In this document: positions 1-11,726 of the stretch, in pieces
How positions within the stretch are numbered: position 1 is the first letter of the stretch
How the letters are laid out: the number at the start of each line of letters is the position of its first letter
Source: Symsagittifera roscoffensis
Lineage: Eukaryota; Xenacoelomorpha; Acoela; Convolutidae
Assembly: GCF_963678635.1 (NCBI RefSeq)
Contig: NC_087062.1
Location: 50,358,178-50,422,177 of the forward strand
DNA: 64,000 nt
Reading direction: 5' to 3'
Position numbers and translations under genes: made by a program
Notes under the pieces: model-generated
What the model saw: the letters and a program-made list of their open reading frames with translations, nothing else
What the model was told of the DNA's origin: nothing
Database searches by the model: none

Positions 1-37
1 AAGCCAGAAGTACGGGGAGCGATACCCCGCATCTCCA
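1..37 (+). pseudogene. 3' half of a decayed tRNA-Ala gene (cut by window edge)
   Basis: The sequence contains a T-arm (TACGGGGAGCGATACCCCG) followed by the alanine-type 3' acceptor strand CATCTCCA, matching the 3' half of the intact tRNA-Ala at 182-254. The T-loop has GCGATA in place of ATCGATG. The 5' half lies outside the window or is missing. The next bases (AAGTTAAGGACATC) recur after the second relic at 411-477, so the two relics and their 3' flanks look like copies of one ancestral ~440-bp unit. Confidence 0.7.
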
Positions 38-181
38 AAGTTAAGGACATCAAGTTTTTAATTAATTTTCTTCAGAAAACTACTGAATATTGAAATCTTA
101 TACAAGAAATACCTTCCCAGAAAATTTATAACCTCTTGTTTGCCGACTGAAATAAAAGCTTTCTCGACAGTTCTAAACTAT

Positions 182-254
182 GGGGATGTAGCTCAAATGG
201 TAGAGCGCTCGCTTTGCATGCGAGAGGTACGGGGATCGATGCCCCGCATCTCCA
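182..254 (+). tRNA. tRNA-Ala (anticodon TGC)
   Basis: This 73-nt gene folds into a complete cloverleaf. The acceptor stem GGGGATG/CATCTCC contains G3:U70, the alanine identity pair. The D arm is GCTC/GAGC. The anticodon stem CTCGC/GCGAG encloses the loop TTTGCAT, giving anticodon TGC. The T stem CGGGG/CCCCG encloses ATCGATG, the A54 form often seen in eukaryotic alanine tRNAs. The A box (TAGCTCAAATGG) and B-box region (GGATCGATGCC) serve as the internal Pol III promoter. The first T4 run downstream is at 301-304 and could terminate transcription. No CCA is encoded, as expected for a nuclear gene. It is the only tRNA in the window that looks functional. Confidence 0.95.
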
Positions 255-410
255 AAACAATAGCCACTCCTCAAATGGTAATCACTATCTCCAGATAATC
301 TTTTGCATATTTAAATTCCTAACAAGTGGATTTTTGCGAACGAAAAGAAAAAGTTCATAGTTGCTGACTAAGCAAAAAAAAATTCCGCGAGATTTGATAG
401 TAATAGGTAA

Positions 411-477
411 GAAGGTCAAATGGTAGAGCGCCCACTTAGCGAGCCAGAAGTACCGTGAGCAATACCCCGCATCTCCA
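411..477 (+). pseudogene. Decayed tRNA-Ala (AGC) gene
   Basis: The D-arm segment TCAAATGGTAGAGCGC, an anticodon region CCACTTAGCGAGCC (anticodon AGC) and the 3' acceptor end CATCTCCA are recognisable. The 5' acceptor strand is gone, the anticodon stem no longer pairs, and the T stem has lost several pairs (TACCGTGAGCAATACCCCG). It is a dead copy of the neighbouring alanine gene. Confidence 0.75.
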
Positions 478-504
478 AAGTTAAGGACATCGAGGCTCTG
501 AACT

Positions 505-3500
505 ATCCTCAAAACAAAAAAACGAATCAAATCAAGCCATTGTTTTATCGAAAAAAAAACTTGACGTCTGTGTATAGAAAACATAATGACCAAATAAGCA
601 CATGACTAGGACAAATCTTTTTATAGCCCAAGTCGTTTCGCTAAAATTTCAAGTTTTTCTGAGCAACCTGTTAGAGCTTTGAAACTATCAAACGATGCGA
701 AACATAAAATTAAGAAAAATCTAATTTTATATTGCTTCCGTTGAGAAACGATAGTTGTTTGTGGAAAAACTCGGCCGAAAAAGTAACCTCAAGTTTTTCA
801 AAAAACCGTTCCTTGAATGGTTTCAATAGGAAAACGTATAACATTGGCCATCCGATTTTCTTCATGAACAAACTGAAATTTTTCAACGTTTAATTGCTTG
901 AATAATCTGTTTAGATGAATTCCAATAGTTTGCGAGCCAATTTTTTCACCAATTTTTCGTGATCTGAATTTTTTTGGTGAGTTATTAAGAAAATTGGGTA
1001 AAAATCAGTTTTTGTGCTTACCGAACTCAGTTCAGTGTTTTTAAAAACTAATCGACAGGGATGCATTTTGAACCCACGCACGCAGAACATATTGATTAAC
1101 ATATCACCGCCTTCACCTCGCGGCCAGCTTGTACGACCAGAGGTCAATCATTGGTAAATTGAATCGAACCAAAAAAAAATTTAAGGAAATCAAGCCCTTG
1201 CTCGATCAAAAACGAACTGGATGTCTGTGTATATAAAATGTAATGACGAAGTTAGCACACTAGTCATAGAACAGGACTGGTGCAAATCTTTTTATAGACC
1301 AAATCATTTCGCTAAAATTTCCAGTTTTTCTGAGCAACCTGTTAGAGCTTTGAAACTATCAAACGATGCGAAACATAAAATTAAGAAAAATCTAATTTTA
1401 TATTGCTTCCGTTGAGAAACGATAGTTGTTTATGGAAAAACTCGGCCGAAAAAGTAACCTCAAGTTTTTCAAAAAACCGTGCCTTGAAGGGTTTCAATAG
1501 GAAAACGTATAACATTGGCCATCCGATTTTCTTCATGAACAAACTTAAAGTTTTTCAATGTTTGGTTGCTTAACTAGTCTGCTTAGACAAACTTCAAGGG
1601 TTTGCGAGCCGATTCTTTCACCAAATTTTTGTGATCTGACAAATTTTTTGGTGAGTTTTTATGAAAATTAGGTAAATATTAGTTTTGTGCTTACCGAACT
1701 CAGTTAAGCTGTTTTTAAAAACTAATCGACAGGGATGAATTCAAACCCATGCACGCAGAACAAATTGATTAACACTTCATCGCCTTCACCTCGCTGCCAG
1801 CCTATAAGATCAGAGGTCAATCATTGGTAAATTGAATCGAACCAATAAAAAATTAAAGCAATTCAAGCCATTGCTCGATCAAAAACGGACTTGATGTCTG
1901 TGTATATAAAATGTAATGACGAAGTTAGCACGCTAAACTTAGAACAAGACTGGTGGAAATCTTTTTTATAGACCGAATCGTTTTGCTAGAATTTCCAATT
2001 TTTCTTAGCAGCCTGTTAGAGCTTTGAAACTATCCACCGATGCGAAACAAAAAATTAAGGAAAACCTAACTTTATATTGCTTCCGTTGTGAAACGATTGT
2101 TGTATGTGGAAAAACTCGGACAAAAAAGTAACCTCAAGTTTTTCAAAAATCCGTGTCTTGAATGGTTTTAATAGCAAAACGTATTATATTGGCCATCCAA
2201 TTTTTTTCATGAGCAAACTTGAAATTTTTCAACGCTTGGTTGCTTGACTATTCTGCTTAGACGAAATTCAATGTTTTGCGTGCCGATTCTTTCTCCAATT
2301 TTTTGTGACCTGACAAGTTTTTTGGTGATTTATTAACAAAGTTAGGTAAACATCATTTTTTTTATCTACCGAATTCAGTTCAGGTGTTCGTAAAAACTAC
2401 TCGTTAGGGATGAGTCTCGAACCCACGCACGCAGAACATATTGATTAACACTTCACCGCCTTCACCTCGCGGCCAGCCTGTAAGATCAGAGGTCAATCAT
2501 TGGTTAATTGAATCTAACCAATAAAAAATTAAAGCAATTCAAGCCATTGCTCGATTAAAAACGACTTGATGTCTGTGTATAAAAAATGTAATGACGAAGT
2601 TAGCACGCTAAACTTAGAACAAGACTGGTGGAAATTTTTTTTATAGACCGAAACGTTTTGCTAGACTTTCCAATTTTTCTTAGCAACCTGTTAGAGCTTT
2701 GAAACTATCCACCGATGCGAAACAAAAAATTAAGGAAAACCTAACTTTATATTGCTTCCGTTGTGAAACGATTGTTTTATGTGGAAAAACTCGGGCAAAA
2801 AAGTAACCTCAAGTTTTTCAAAAATCTGTGCCTTGAATGGTTGTAATAGCAAAACGTATTATATTGGCCATCCAATTTTTTTCATGAGCAAACTTGAAAT
2901 TTTTCAACATTTGGTTGCTTGACTATTCTGCTTAGACGAAATTCAATGTTTTGCGTGCCGATTATTTCTCCAATTTTTTGTGACCTGACAAGTTTTTTGG
3001 TGATTTATCAACAAAGTTAGGTAAACATCATTTTTTTAATCTACCGAATTCAGTTCAGGTGTTCGTAAAAAATTACTCGTTAGTCATGAGTCTCGAACCC
3101 ACGCACGCAGAACATATTGATTAACACTTCACCGCCTTCACCTCGCGGCCAGCCTTTAAGATCAGAGGTCAGTCATTGGTTAATTGAATCTAACCAATAA
3201 AAAATTAAAGCAATTCAAGCCATTGCTCGATTAAAAACGGACTTGATGTCTGTGTATAAAAAATGTAATGACGAAGTTAGTACGCTAAACTTAGAACAAT
3301 ACTGGTGGAAATCTTTTTATAGACCGAAACGCTTTGCTAGAATTTCCAATTTTTCTTAGCAACCTGTTAGAGCTTTGAAACTATCCACCGATGCGAAACA
3401 AAAAATTAAGGAAAACCTAACTTTATATTGCTTCCGTTGTGAAACGATTGTTGTATGTGGAAAAACGAGGGCAAAAAAGTAACCTCAACTTTTTCAAAAA

Positions 3501-6500
3501 TCCGTGCCTTGAATGGTTTTAATAGCAAAACGTATTATATTGGCCATCCAATTTTTTTCATGACCAAACTTGAAACTTTTCAACGTTTGGTTGCTTGACT
3601 ATTCTGCTTAGACGAAATTCAATGTTTTGCGTGCCGATTATTTCTCCAATTTTTTGTGACCTGACAAGTTTTTTGGTGATTTATTAACAAAGTTAGGTAA
3701 ACATCATTTTTTTTATCTACCGAATTCAGTTCAGGTGTTCGTAAAAAATTACTCGTTAGGGATGAGTCTCGAACCCACGCACGCAGAACATATTGATTAA
3801 CACTTCACCGCCTTCACCTCGCGGCCAGCCTGTAAGATCAGAGGTCAATCATTGGTTAATTGAGTCTAACCAACAAAAAATTAAAGCAATTCAAGCCATT
3901 GCTCGAATAAAAACGGACTTGATGTCTGTGTATAAAAAATGTAATGACGAAGTTAGTACACTAGTCTTAGAACAGCTTTGCTAGAATTTCCAATTTTTCT
4001 TAGCAACCTCTTAGAGCTTTGAAACTATCCACCGATGCGAAACAAAAAATTAAGGAAAACCTAACTTTATATTGCTTCCGTTGTGAAACGATTGTTGTAT
4101 GTGGAAAAACGCGGGCAAAAAAGTAACCTCAAGTTTTTCAAAAATCCGTGCCTTGAATGGTTTTAATAGCAAAACGTATTATATTGGCCATCCAATTTTT
4201 TTCATGACCAAACTTGAAATTTTTCAACGTTTGGTTGCTTGACTTTTCTGCTTATACGAGCTTCAATGTTTTGCGTGCCGATTCTTCCACCAAATTTTTG
4301 TGATCTGAGAAATTTTTTGGTGATTTATTATGAAAATTAGGTAAATAATAGTTTTGTGCTTACCGAACTCAGTTCAGGTGTTTTTAAAAACTAATCGACA
4401 GTGATGAATTTCAAACCCATGCACGCAGAACAAATTGATTAACACTCCACCGCCTTCACCTCGCGGCCAGCCTGTAAGATCAGAGGTCAATCATTGGTAA
4501 ATTGAATCGAACCAATAAAAAATTAAAGCAAGTCAAGCCATTGCTCGATCAAAAACGGACTTGATGTCTGTGTATATAAAATGTAATGACGAACTTAGTA
4601 CACTAGTCTTAGAACAGGACTGGTGGAAATCTTTTTATAGACCGAATCATTTTGCTAAACTTTCCAATTTTTCTCAGCAACCTGTTAGAGCTTTGAAACT
4701 ATCAACCGATGCGAAAAAAAAAATTAAGGAAAACCTAACTTTATATTGCTTCCGTTGTGAAACGATAGTTGTTTGTGGAAAAACTCGGCCAAAAAAGTAA
4801 CGTCAATTTTTTCAAAAATCCATGCCTTGAAAAGTTTTAATAGCAAAACGTATTACATTTGCCATCCAATTTTTTTCATGAACAATCTTAAATTTTTCAA
4901 CGTTTGGTTGCTTGACTATTCTGCTTATACGAACTTCAATGTTTTGCGTGCCGATTCTTTCACCAAATTTTTGTGATCTGAGAATTTTTTTGGTGATTTA
5001 TTATGAAAATTAGGTAAATATTAGTTTTGTGCTTACCGAACTCAGTTCAGGTGTTTTTAAAAACTAATCGACAGTGATGAATTTCAAACCCATGCATGCA
5101 GAACAAATTGATTAACACTCCACCGCCTTCACCTCGCGGCCATCCTATAAGATCAGAGGTCAATCATTGGTAAATTGAATCGAACCAATAAAAAATTAAA
5201 GCAATTCAAGCCATTGCTCGATCAAAAACGGACTTGATGTCTGTGTATATAAAATGTAATGACGAAGTTAGCACGCTAAACTTAGAACAAGACTGGTGGA
5301 AATCTTTTTTATAGACCGAATCGTTTTGCTAGAATTTCCAATTTTTCTAAGCAACCTGTTAGAGCTTTGAAACTATCCACCGATGCGAAACAAAAAATTA
5401 AGAAAAACCTAACTTTATATTGCTTCCGTTGTGAAACGATTGTTTTATGTGGAAAAACTCGGGCAAAAAAGTAACCTCAAGTTTTTCAAAAATCCGTGCC
5501 TTGAATGGTTTTAATAGCAAAACGTATTATATTGGCCATCCAATTTTTTTCATGAGCAAACTTGAAATTTTTCAACGTTTGGTTACTTGACTATTCTGCT
5601 TAGACGAAACTCAATGTTTTGCGTGCCGATTCTTTCTCTAATTTTTTGTGACCTGACAAGTTTTTTGGTGATTTAAAAACAATGTTAGGTAAACATCATT
5701 TTTTTTTTGATCTACCGAATTCAGTTCAGGTGTTCGTAGAAAATTACTCGTTAGGGATGAGTCTCAAACCCATGCACGCAGAACATATTGATTAACACTT
5801 CACCGCCTTCACCTCGAGGCCAGCCTGTAAAATCAGAGGTCAATCTTTGTTAAATTGAATCTAACCAATAAAAAATTAAAGCAATTCAAGCCATTGCTCG
5901 ATTAAAAACGGACTTGATGTCTGTGTATAAAAAATGTAATGACGAAGTCAGTACACTAGTCTTAGAACAGGACTGGTGGAAATCTTTTTATAGACCGAAT
6001 CGTTTTGCTAAAACTTCCAATTTTTCTAAGCAACCTGTTAGAGCTTTGAAACTATCAACCGATGCGAAACAAAAATTCAGGAAAACCTAACTTTATATTG
6101 CTTCCGTTGTGAAACGGTAGTTGTTTGTGGAAAAACTCGGCCAAAAAATTTACCTCAACTTTTTCAAAAATCCTTGCCTTGAATGGTTTTAATAGCAAAA
6201 CGTATTACATTTGCCATCCAATTTTTTTCATGAACAAACATGAAATTTTTTAACGTTTGGTTGTTTGACTATTCTGCTTATACGAACTTCAATGTTTTGC
6301 GTTCCGATTCTTTCTCCAATTTTTTGTGACCTGGCAAGTTTTTTGGTGAGCTATTAACAAAATTAGGTAAACATCAGTTTTTGTGCCTACCGAATTCAGT
6401 TCGGGTGTTTGTAAAAAATGACTCGTCAGAGATGAGTTTCGAACCCACGCCCGCAGAACATATTGATTAACACTCCACCGCCTTCACCTCGCGGCCAGCC

Positions 6501-9500
6501 TATAAGATCAGAGGTCAATCATTGGTAAATTGAATCGAATCAATAAAAAATTAAAGCAATTCAAGCCATTGCTCGATCAAAAATGGACTTGATGTCTGTG
6601 TATATAAAATGTAATGACGAAGGTAGCACGCTAAACTTAGAACAAGACTGGTGGAAATCTTTTTTATAGACCGAATCGTTTTGCTAGAATTTCCAATTTT
6701 TCTAAGCAACCTGTTAGAGCTTTGAAACTATCAACCGATGCGAAACAAAAATTAAGGAAAACCGAACTTTATATTGCTTCCGTTGTGAAACGATAGTTGT
6801 TTGTGGAAAAATTCGGCCAAAAAAGTAACGTCAAGTTTTTCAAAAAACCGTGCCTTGAAAAGTTTTAATAGCAAAACGTATTACATTTGCCATCCAATTT
6901 TTTAATGTACAAACTTGAAATTTTTCGACGTTTGGTTGCTTGACTATTCTGCTTAGACGAACTTCAATGTTTTGCGTTCCGATTCTTTCTCCAATTTTTT
7001 GTGACCTGGCAAGTTTTTTGGTGAGCTATTAACAAAATTAGGTAAACATCAGTTTTTGTGCCTACCGAATTCAGTTCAGGTGTTTGTAAAAAATGACTCG
7101 TCAGAGATGACTTTCGAACCCACGCCCGCAGAACATATTGATTAACACTTCACCGCCTTCACCTCGCTTCCAGCCTGTAAGACCAGAGGTCAATCATTGG
7201 TAAATTGAATCGAACCAATGAAAAATTAAAGCAATTCAGCCATTGCTTGATCAAAAATGGACTTGATGTCTGTGTATATAAAATGTAATGACGAACTTAG
7301 TTTACTAGTCTTAGAACAGGACTGGTGGAAATCTTTTTATAGACTGAATCGTTTTGCTAAAAATTCCAATTTTTCTGAGCAACCTGTTAGAGCTTTGAAT
7401 CTATCAAGCGATGCAAAACAAAAAATTAAGGAAAACCTAAGTTGATATCGCTTCCGTTGTGAAAGGATAGTTGTTTGTGGAAAAACTCGGCCCAAAAAGC
7501 AACCTCAAGTTTCAAAAATCCGTGCCTTGAATGGTTTGAATAGCAAAACGTATTACATTTGCCATCCAATTTTTTTCATGAACAAACTTGAAATTTTTCA
7601 ACGTTTGGTTGCTTGACTATTCTGCTTAGACGAACTTCAATGTTTTGCGTGCCAATTCTTTCTCCAATTTTTTGTGACCTGGCAAGTTTTTTGGCGAGCT
7701 ATTAACAAAATTAGGTAAACATCAGTTTTTGTGCCTACCGAATTCAGTTCAGGTGTTTGTAAAAAATGACTCGTCAGAGATGAGTTTCGAACCCACGCCC
7801 GCAGAACATATTGATTAACACTTCACCGCCTTCACCTCGCTTCCAGCCTGTAAGACCAGAGGTCAATCATTGGTAAATTGAATCGAACCAATGAAAAATT
7901 AAAGCAATTCAGCCATTGCTTGATCAAAAATGGACTTGATGTCTGTGTATATAAAATGTAATGACGAAGTTAGTTTACTAGTCTTAGAACAGGACTGGTG
8001 GAAATCTTTTTATAGACTGAATCGTTTTGCTAAAAATTCCAATTTTTCTGAGCAACCTGTTAGAACTTTGAATCTATCAACCGATGCAAAACAAAAAATT
8101 AATGAAAACCTAACTTTATATCGCTTCCGTTGTGAAAGGATAGTTGTTTGTGGAAAAATTCGGCCAAAAAAGTAACGTCAAGTTTTTCAAAAAACCGTGC
8201 CTTGAAAAGTTTTAATAGCAAAACGTATTACATTTGCCATCCAATTTTTTCTTGTACAAACTTGAAATTTTTCGACGTTTGGTTGCTTGACTATTCTGCT
8301 TAGACGAACTTCAATGTTTTGCGTTCCGATTCTTTCTCCAATTTTTTGTGACCTGGCAAGTTTTTTGGTGAGCTATTAACAAAATTAGGTGAACATCAGT
8401 TTTTGTGCCTACCGAATTCAGTTCAGGTGTTTGTAAAAAATGACTCGTCAGAGATAAGTTTCGAACCCACGCCCGCAGAACATATTGATTAACACTTCAC
8501 CGCCTTCACCTCGCTTCCAGCCTGTAAGACCAGAGGTCAATCATTGGTAAATTGAATCGAACCAATGAAAAATTAAAGCAATTCAGCCATTGCTTGATCA
8601 AAAATGGACTTGATGTCTGTGTATATAAAAAGTAATGACGAAGTTAGTTTACTAGTCTTAGAACAGGACTGGTGGAAATCTTTTTATAGACTGAATCGTT
8701 TTGCTAAAAATTCCAATTTTTCTGAGCAACCTGTTAGAGCTTTGAATCTATCAACCGATGCAAAACAAAAAATTAAGGGAAACCTAACTTTATATCGCTT
8801 CCGTTGTGAAAGGATAGTTGTTTGTGGAAAAACTCGGCCCAAAAAGCAACCTCAAGTTTCAAAAATCCGTGCCTTGAATGGTTTGAATAGCAAAACGTAT
8901 TACATTTGCCATCCAATTTTTTTTCATGAACAAACTTGAAATTTTTCAACGTTTGGTTGCTTGACTATTCTGCTTAGACGAACTTCAATGTTTTGCGTGC
9001 CGATTCTTTCTCCAATTTTTTGTGACCTGACAAGTTTTTTGGTGAGTTATTAACAAAGTTGGGTAAACATCAGTTTTTGTGCCTTCCGAATTCAGTTCAC
9101 GTGTTCGTAAAAAATTACTCGTAAGGGATGAGTTTCGAGCCCACGCACGCAGAACATATTGATTACCTTTTCACCGCCTTCACCTCGCTGCCAGCCTGTA
9201 AGACGAGAGGTCAATCATTGGTAAATTGAATCGAACCAATAAAAAATTTAAGCAATTCAAGCCATTGCTCGATCAAAAATAGACTTGATGTCTGTGTATA
9301 AAAAATGTAATGACGAAATTGCACACTAGTCTTAGAACAGGACTGGTAGAAATCTTTTAATAGACGAATCGTTTTGCTAAAATTTCCACTTTTTCTAAGC
9401 AACCTGTAAGAGCTTTGAAACTATCAACCGATGCGAAATAAAAAAATTAAGGAAAAACTAACTTTATATTGCTTCCGTTGTTAAACGATAGTTGGTTGTG

Positions 9501-10798
9501 GAAAAACTTGGCCAAAAAATTAACCTCAAGTTTTTCAAAAATCCGTGCCTCGAATGGTTTTAATAGCAACACGTATTAAATTGGCTACCCAATTTTTTCA
9601 TGAACAAATTTGAAATTTTTCAACGTTTGGTTGCTTGACTATTCTGCTTAGGCGAACTTCAATGTTTGGCGTGCCGATTCTTTCTCCAATTTTTTGTGAC
9701 CTGACAAGTTTTTTGGTGAGTTATTAACAAAGTTAGGTAAACATCAGTTTTTGTGCCTTCCGAATTCAGTTCACGTGTTCGTAAAAAATTACTCGTAAGG
9801 GATGAGTTTCGAACCCACGCACGCAGAACATATTGATTACCACTTCACCGCCTTCACCTCGCTGCCAGCCTGTAAGACGAGAGGTCAACCATTGGTAAAT
9901 TGAATAGAACCAATAAAAAATTACAGCAATTCAAGCCATTGCTCGATCAAAAATAGACTTGATGTCTGTGTATAAAAAATGTAATGACGAAGTTAGCACA
10001 CTAGTCTTAGAACAGGACTGGTAGAAATCTTTTAATAGACGAATTGTTTTGCTAAAATTTCCAATTTTTCTAAGCAACCTGTAAGAGCTTTGAAACTATC
10101 AACCGATGCGAAATAAAAAAATTAAGGAAAAACTAACTTTATATTGCTTCCGTTGTTAAACGATAGTTGGTTGTGGAAAAAATTGGCCAAAAAATTAACC
10201 TCAAGTTTTTCAAAAATCCGTGCCTCGAATGGTTTTAATAGCAAAACGTATTAAATTGGCTATCCAGTTTTTTCATGAACAAATTTGAAATTTTTCAACG
10301 TTTGGTTGCTTGACTATTCTGCTTAGGCGAACTTCAATGTTTGGCGTGCCGATTCTTTCTCCAATTTTTTGTGACCTGACAAGTTTTTTGGTGAGTTATT
10401 AACAAAGTTAGGTAAACATCAGTTTTTGTGCCTTCCGAATTCAGTTCACGTGTTCGTAAAAAATTACTCGTAAGGGATGAGTTTCGAACCCACGCACGCA
10501 GAACATATTGATTACCTTTTCACCGCCTTCACCTCGCTGCCAGCCTGTAAGACGAGATGTCAATCATTGGTAAATTGAATCGAACCAATAAAAAATTTAA
10601 GCAATTCAAGCCATTGCTCGATCAAAAATAGACTTGATGTCTGTGTATAAAAAATGTAATGACGAAGTTAGCACACTAGTCTTAGAACAGGACTGGTAGA
10701 AATCTTTTAATAGACGAATCGTTTTGCTAAAACTTCCAATTTTTCTAAGCAACCTGTTAGAGCTTTGAAACTATCAACCGATGCGAAACAAAAATTCA
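505..10798 (-). repeat. Tandem array of ~675-bp monomers carrying tRNA-Ser-like sequences (left array)
   Basis: The landmark GATGTCTGTGTAT recurs near 1218, 1893, 2568, 3246, 3922, 4563, 5237, 5917, 6592, 7262, 7937, 8611, 9287, 9961 and 10,636, giving a period of ~640-680 bp, with a diverged first copy near 557. Each full monomer holds a degenerate class II tRNA-like sequence on the minus strand, near 1053-1133, 1727-1805, 2401-2481, 3078-3158, 3753-3833, 4395-4475, 5069-5149, 5748-5829, 6421-6503, 7098-7179, 7771-7852, 8444-8526, 9119-9201, 9793-9873 and 10,467-10,549. The rest has no known coding or RNA content. In places a ~80-codon frame stays open on the strand opposite the tRNA-like sequence, but most copies break it. 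The last monomer is cut at 10,798, where Polinton sequence starts. Confidence 0.92.
6592..9285. repeat. Higher-order dimer (period ~1.35 kb) inside the left array
   Basis: Alternate monomers are more alike than adjacent ones. The stretch near 6,805 (AAAATTCGGCCAAAAAAGTA) reappears near 8,150, while the variant near 7,480 (ACTCGGCCCAAAAAGCAACC) reappears near 8,825. Monomers at 7257, 7930 and 8604 also share an otherwise rare D-arm variant (CGCTTCCAGCCTGTAAG). This is the signature of amplification of a two-monomer unit. Confidence 0.75.
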
Positions 10799-11300
10799 GG
10801 AACTGTTTTTTACATCCTGAAAGATTTTCCACTTGATCGATTTTTGCGACAGTTCAATGTAGAAGCAAACTGCTGCACTTTGAGGGCAATTTTTTCACGA
10901 TGATTTTCAAGGTAACGATATATTATATGTTTCAAAGACTGAATTGCTCTCTCTGCAAATGCAGCCTTTGTTTCACTCATTGTTGAGTAAACTTCAATGT
11001 CTTCCTCCTTGCAAAATTTTTTAAAAGTTCCAGCATACTCTGTTCCTTTATCAACCCAAATATTTCAGGAGTGTTTTTTCGAGAAATCATTTTTCTGAAG
11101 CATTTAAAGTGTCTTTGGCATACTTTGTTTTTGTTGTTTGAACTCTGACAAATTTCGAAAAAATATCTACAGCAACTAAGAGATACTTGACTCTATTAAA
11201 AAACTTTTCTACTTTTTTTTTGATAAACCACTCGCTTTACTCAAGTTTTGAAAAGAACCGTATGCAGCTCTTCCCCTATAAGACAATCTGTTTAGTCTTA
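10799..11300 (-). pseudogene. Polinton integrase (retroviral-type DDE), truncated
   Basis: A Polinton integrase catalyses insertion of the element. Reading leftwards from about 11,270, the minus strand encodes a helix-turn-helix-like stretch (AYGSFQNLSKASGLS), then the core with the first catalytic Asp in LLVAVDIFSKF (codon 11,165-11,167). The second Asp is in VDKGTEY (11,050-11,052), and the likely catalytic Glu is in AAFAERAIQ. It ends in LNCRKNRSSGKS. Known members have extra sequence between the first two parts, which is deleted here. A stop plus frame change separates the first Asp from the second. Near 10,815 another frame change precedes the junction with the array, so the C-terminal chromodomain-like part is missing. 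The family assignment is firm; the gene is non-functional. Confidence 0.88.
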
Positions 11301-11305
11301 TCTTT

Positions 11306-11671
11306 TCAGATTTTGAGAGGGATCCAAGTTCCTCTTTCTTTTGCTTTGGCATTCTTGTTGATAACAAGTTTAGGAGGAAGTTGAGTTGCTTCCAGAATAG
11401 TAAAGTAAAAACCTGGAAAATCGGTCTTTTTTCGCTTTAGTGCACACACAAAGTCTACGATAGATTTTTTTGTATCTCGATTATCTATTAAAATATTGTC
11501 TGACTGGCTGAGATCATTTCTGAGAGAATTCAAAATTAAATCAATAATGTGCTTATTGTTGCTCGTTTCCAACATCGCATTTACAGCACTGTGAACAGAT
11601 TTAAAATTTTTTGGTACAACCTCCTCTTTTTCTTGCTTTTGTTCCAGTTTTTGTTTTCTTGGAAGTGTACT
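11306..11671 (-). CDS. Hypothetical Polinton-linked protein
   Basis: This is an open frame of 121 codons plus stop between the integrase and ATPase remnants. It opens with a charged Gln/Lys/Glu-rich stretch (KQKLEQKQEKEEVV), has a central region (DLILNSLRNDLSQSD) and ends KAKERGTWIPLKI. There is no ATG before residue 33 (Met at 11,573-11,575), so the original start may be lost or upstream of the TAA at 11,672. I see no transmembrane segment or catalytic motif. Its position suggests a Polinton accessory gene, or an N-terminal part separated from the integrase by decay. No function is assigned. Confidence 0.5.
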   Translation of the reverse strand, partial: STLPRKQKLEQKQEKEEVVPKNFKSVHSAVNAMLETSNNKHIIDLILNSLRNDLSQSDNILIDNRDTKKSIVDFVCALKRKKTDFPGFYFTILEATQLPPKLVINKNAKAKERGTWIPLKI

Positions 11672-11726
11672 TTATGGTTGATAAACTGAGTACGGAATGA
11701 AAACAAACTGTTCCATACTATGTCAA

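Noticed and set aside
301-304. Pol III terminator for the tRNA-Ala gene
   Set aside because: A T4 run is present, but 46 bp downstream and only four T residues, so it is mentioned with the tRNA and not called separately.
4773-4976. Short frames inside array monomers (also 11,187-11,384, 29,529-29,720, 49,663-49,914, 55,154-55,339)
   Set aside because: They are AT-rich, Phe/Lys-rich translations of spacer sequence, broken in sister monomers; no protein character.
505-10798. CRISPR-like array
   Set aside because: The repeat unit is ~675 bp with no short repeat/unique spacer structure, and the genome is eukaryotic.
505-10798. tRNA-derived SINE insertions
   Set aside because: Units are head-to-tail at constant spacing, without A-rich tails or target-site duplications, so tandem duplication explains them better than retrotransposition.
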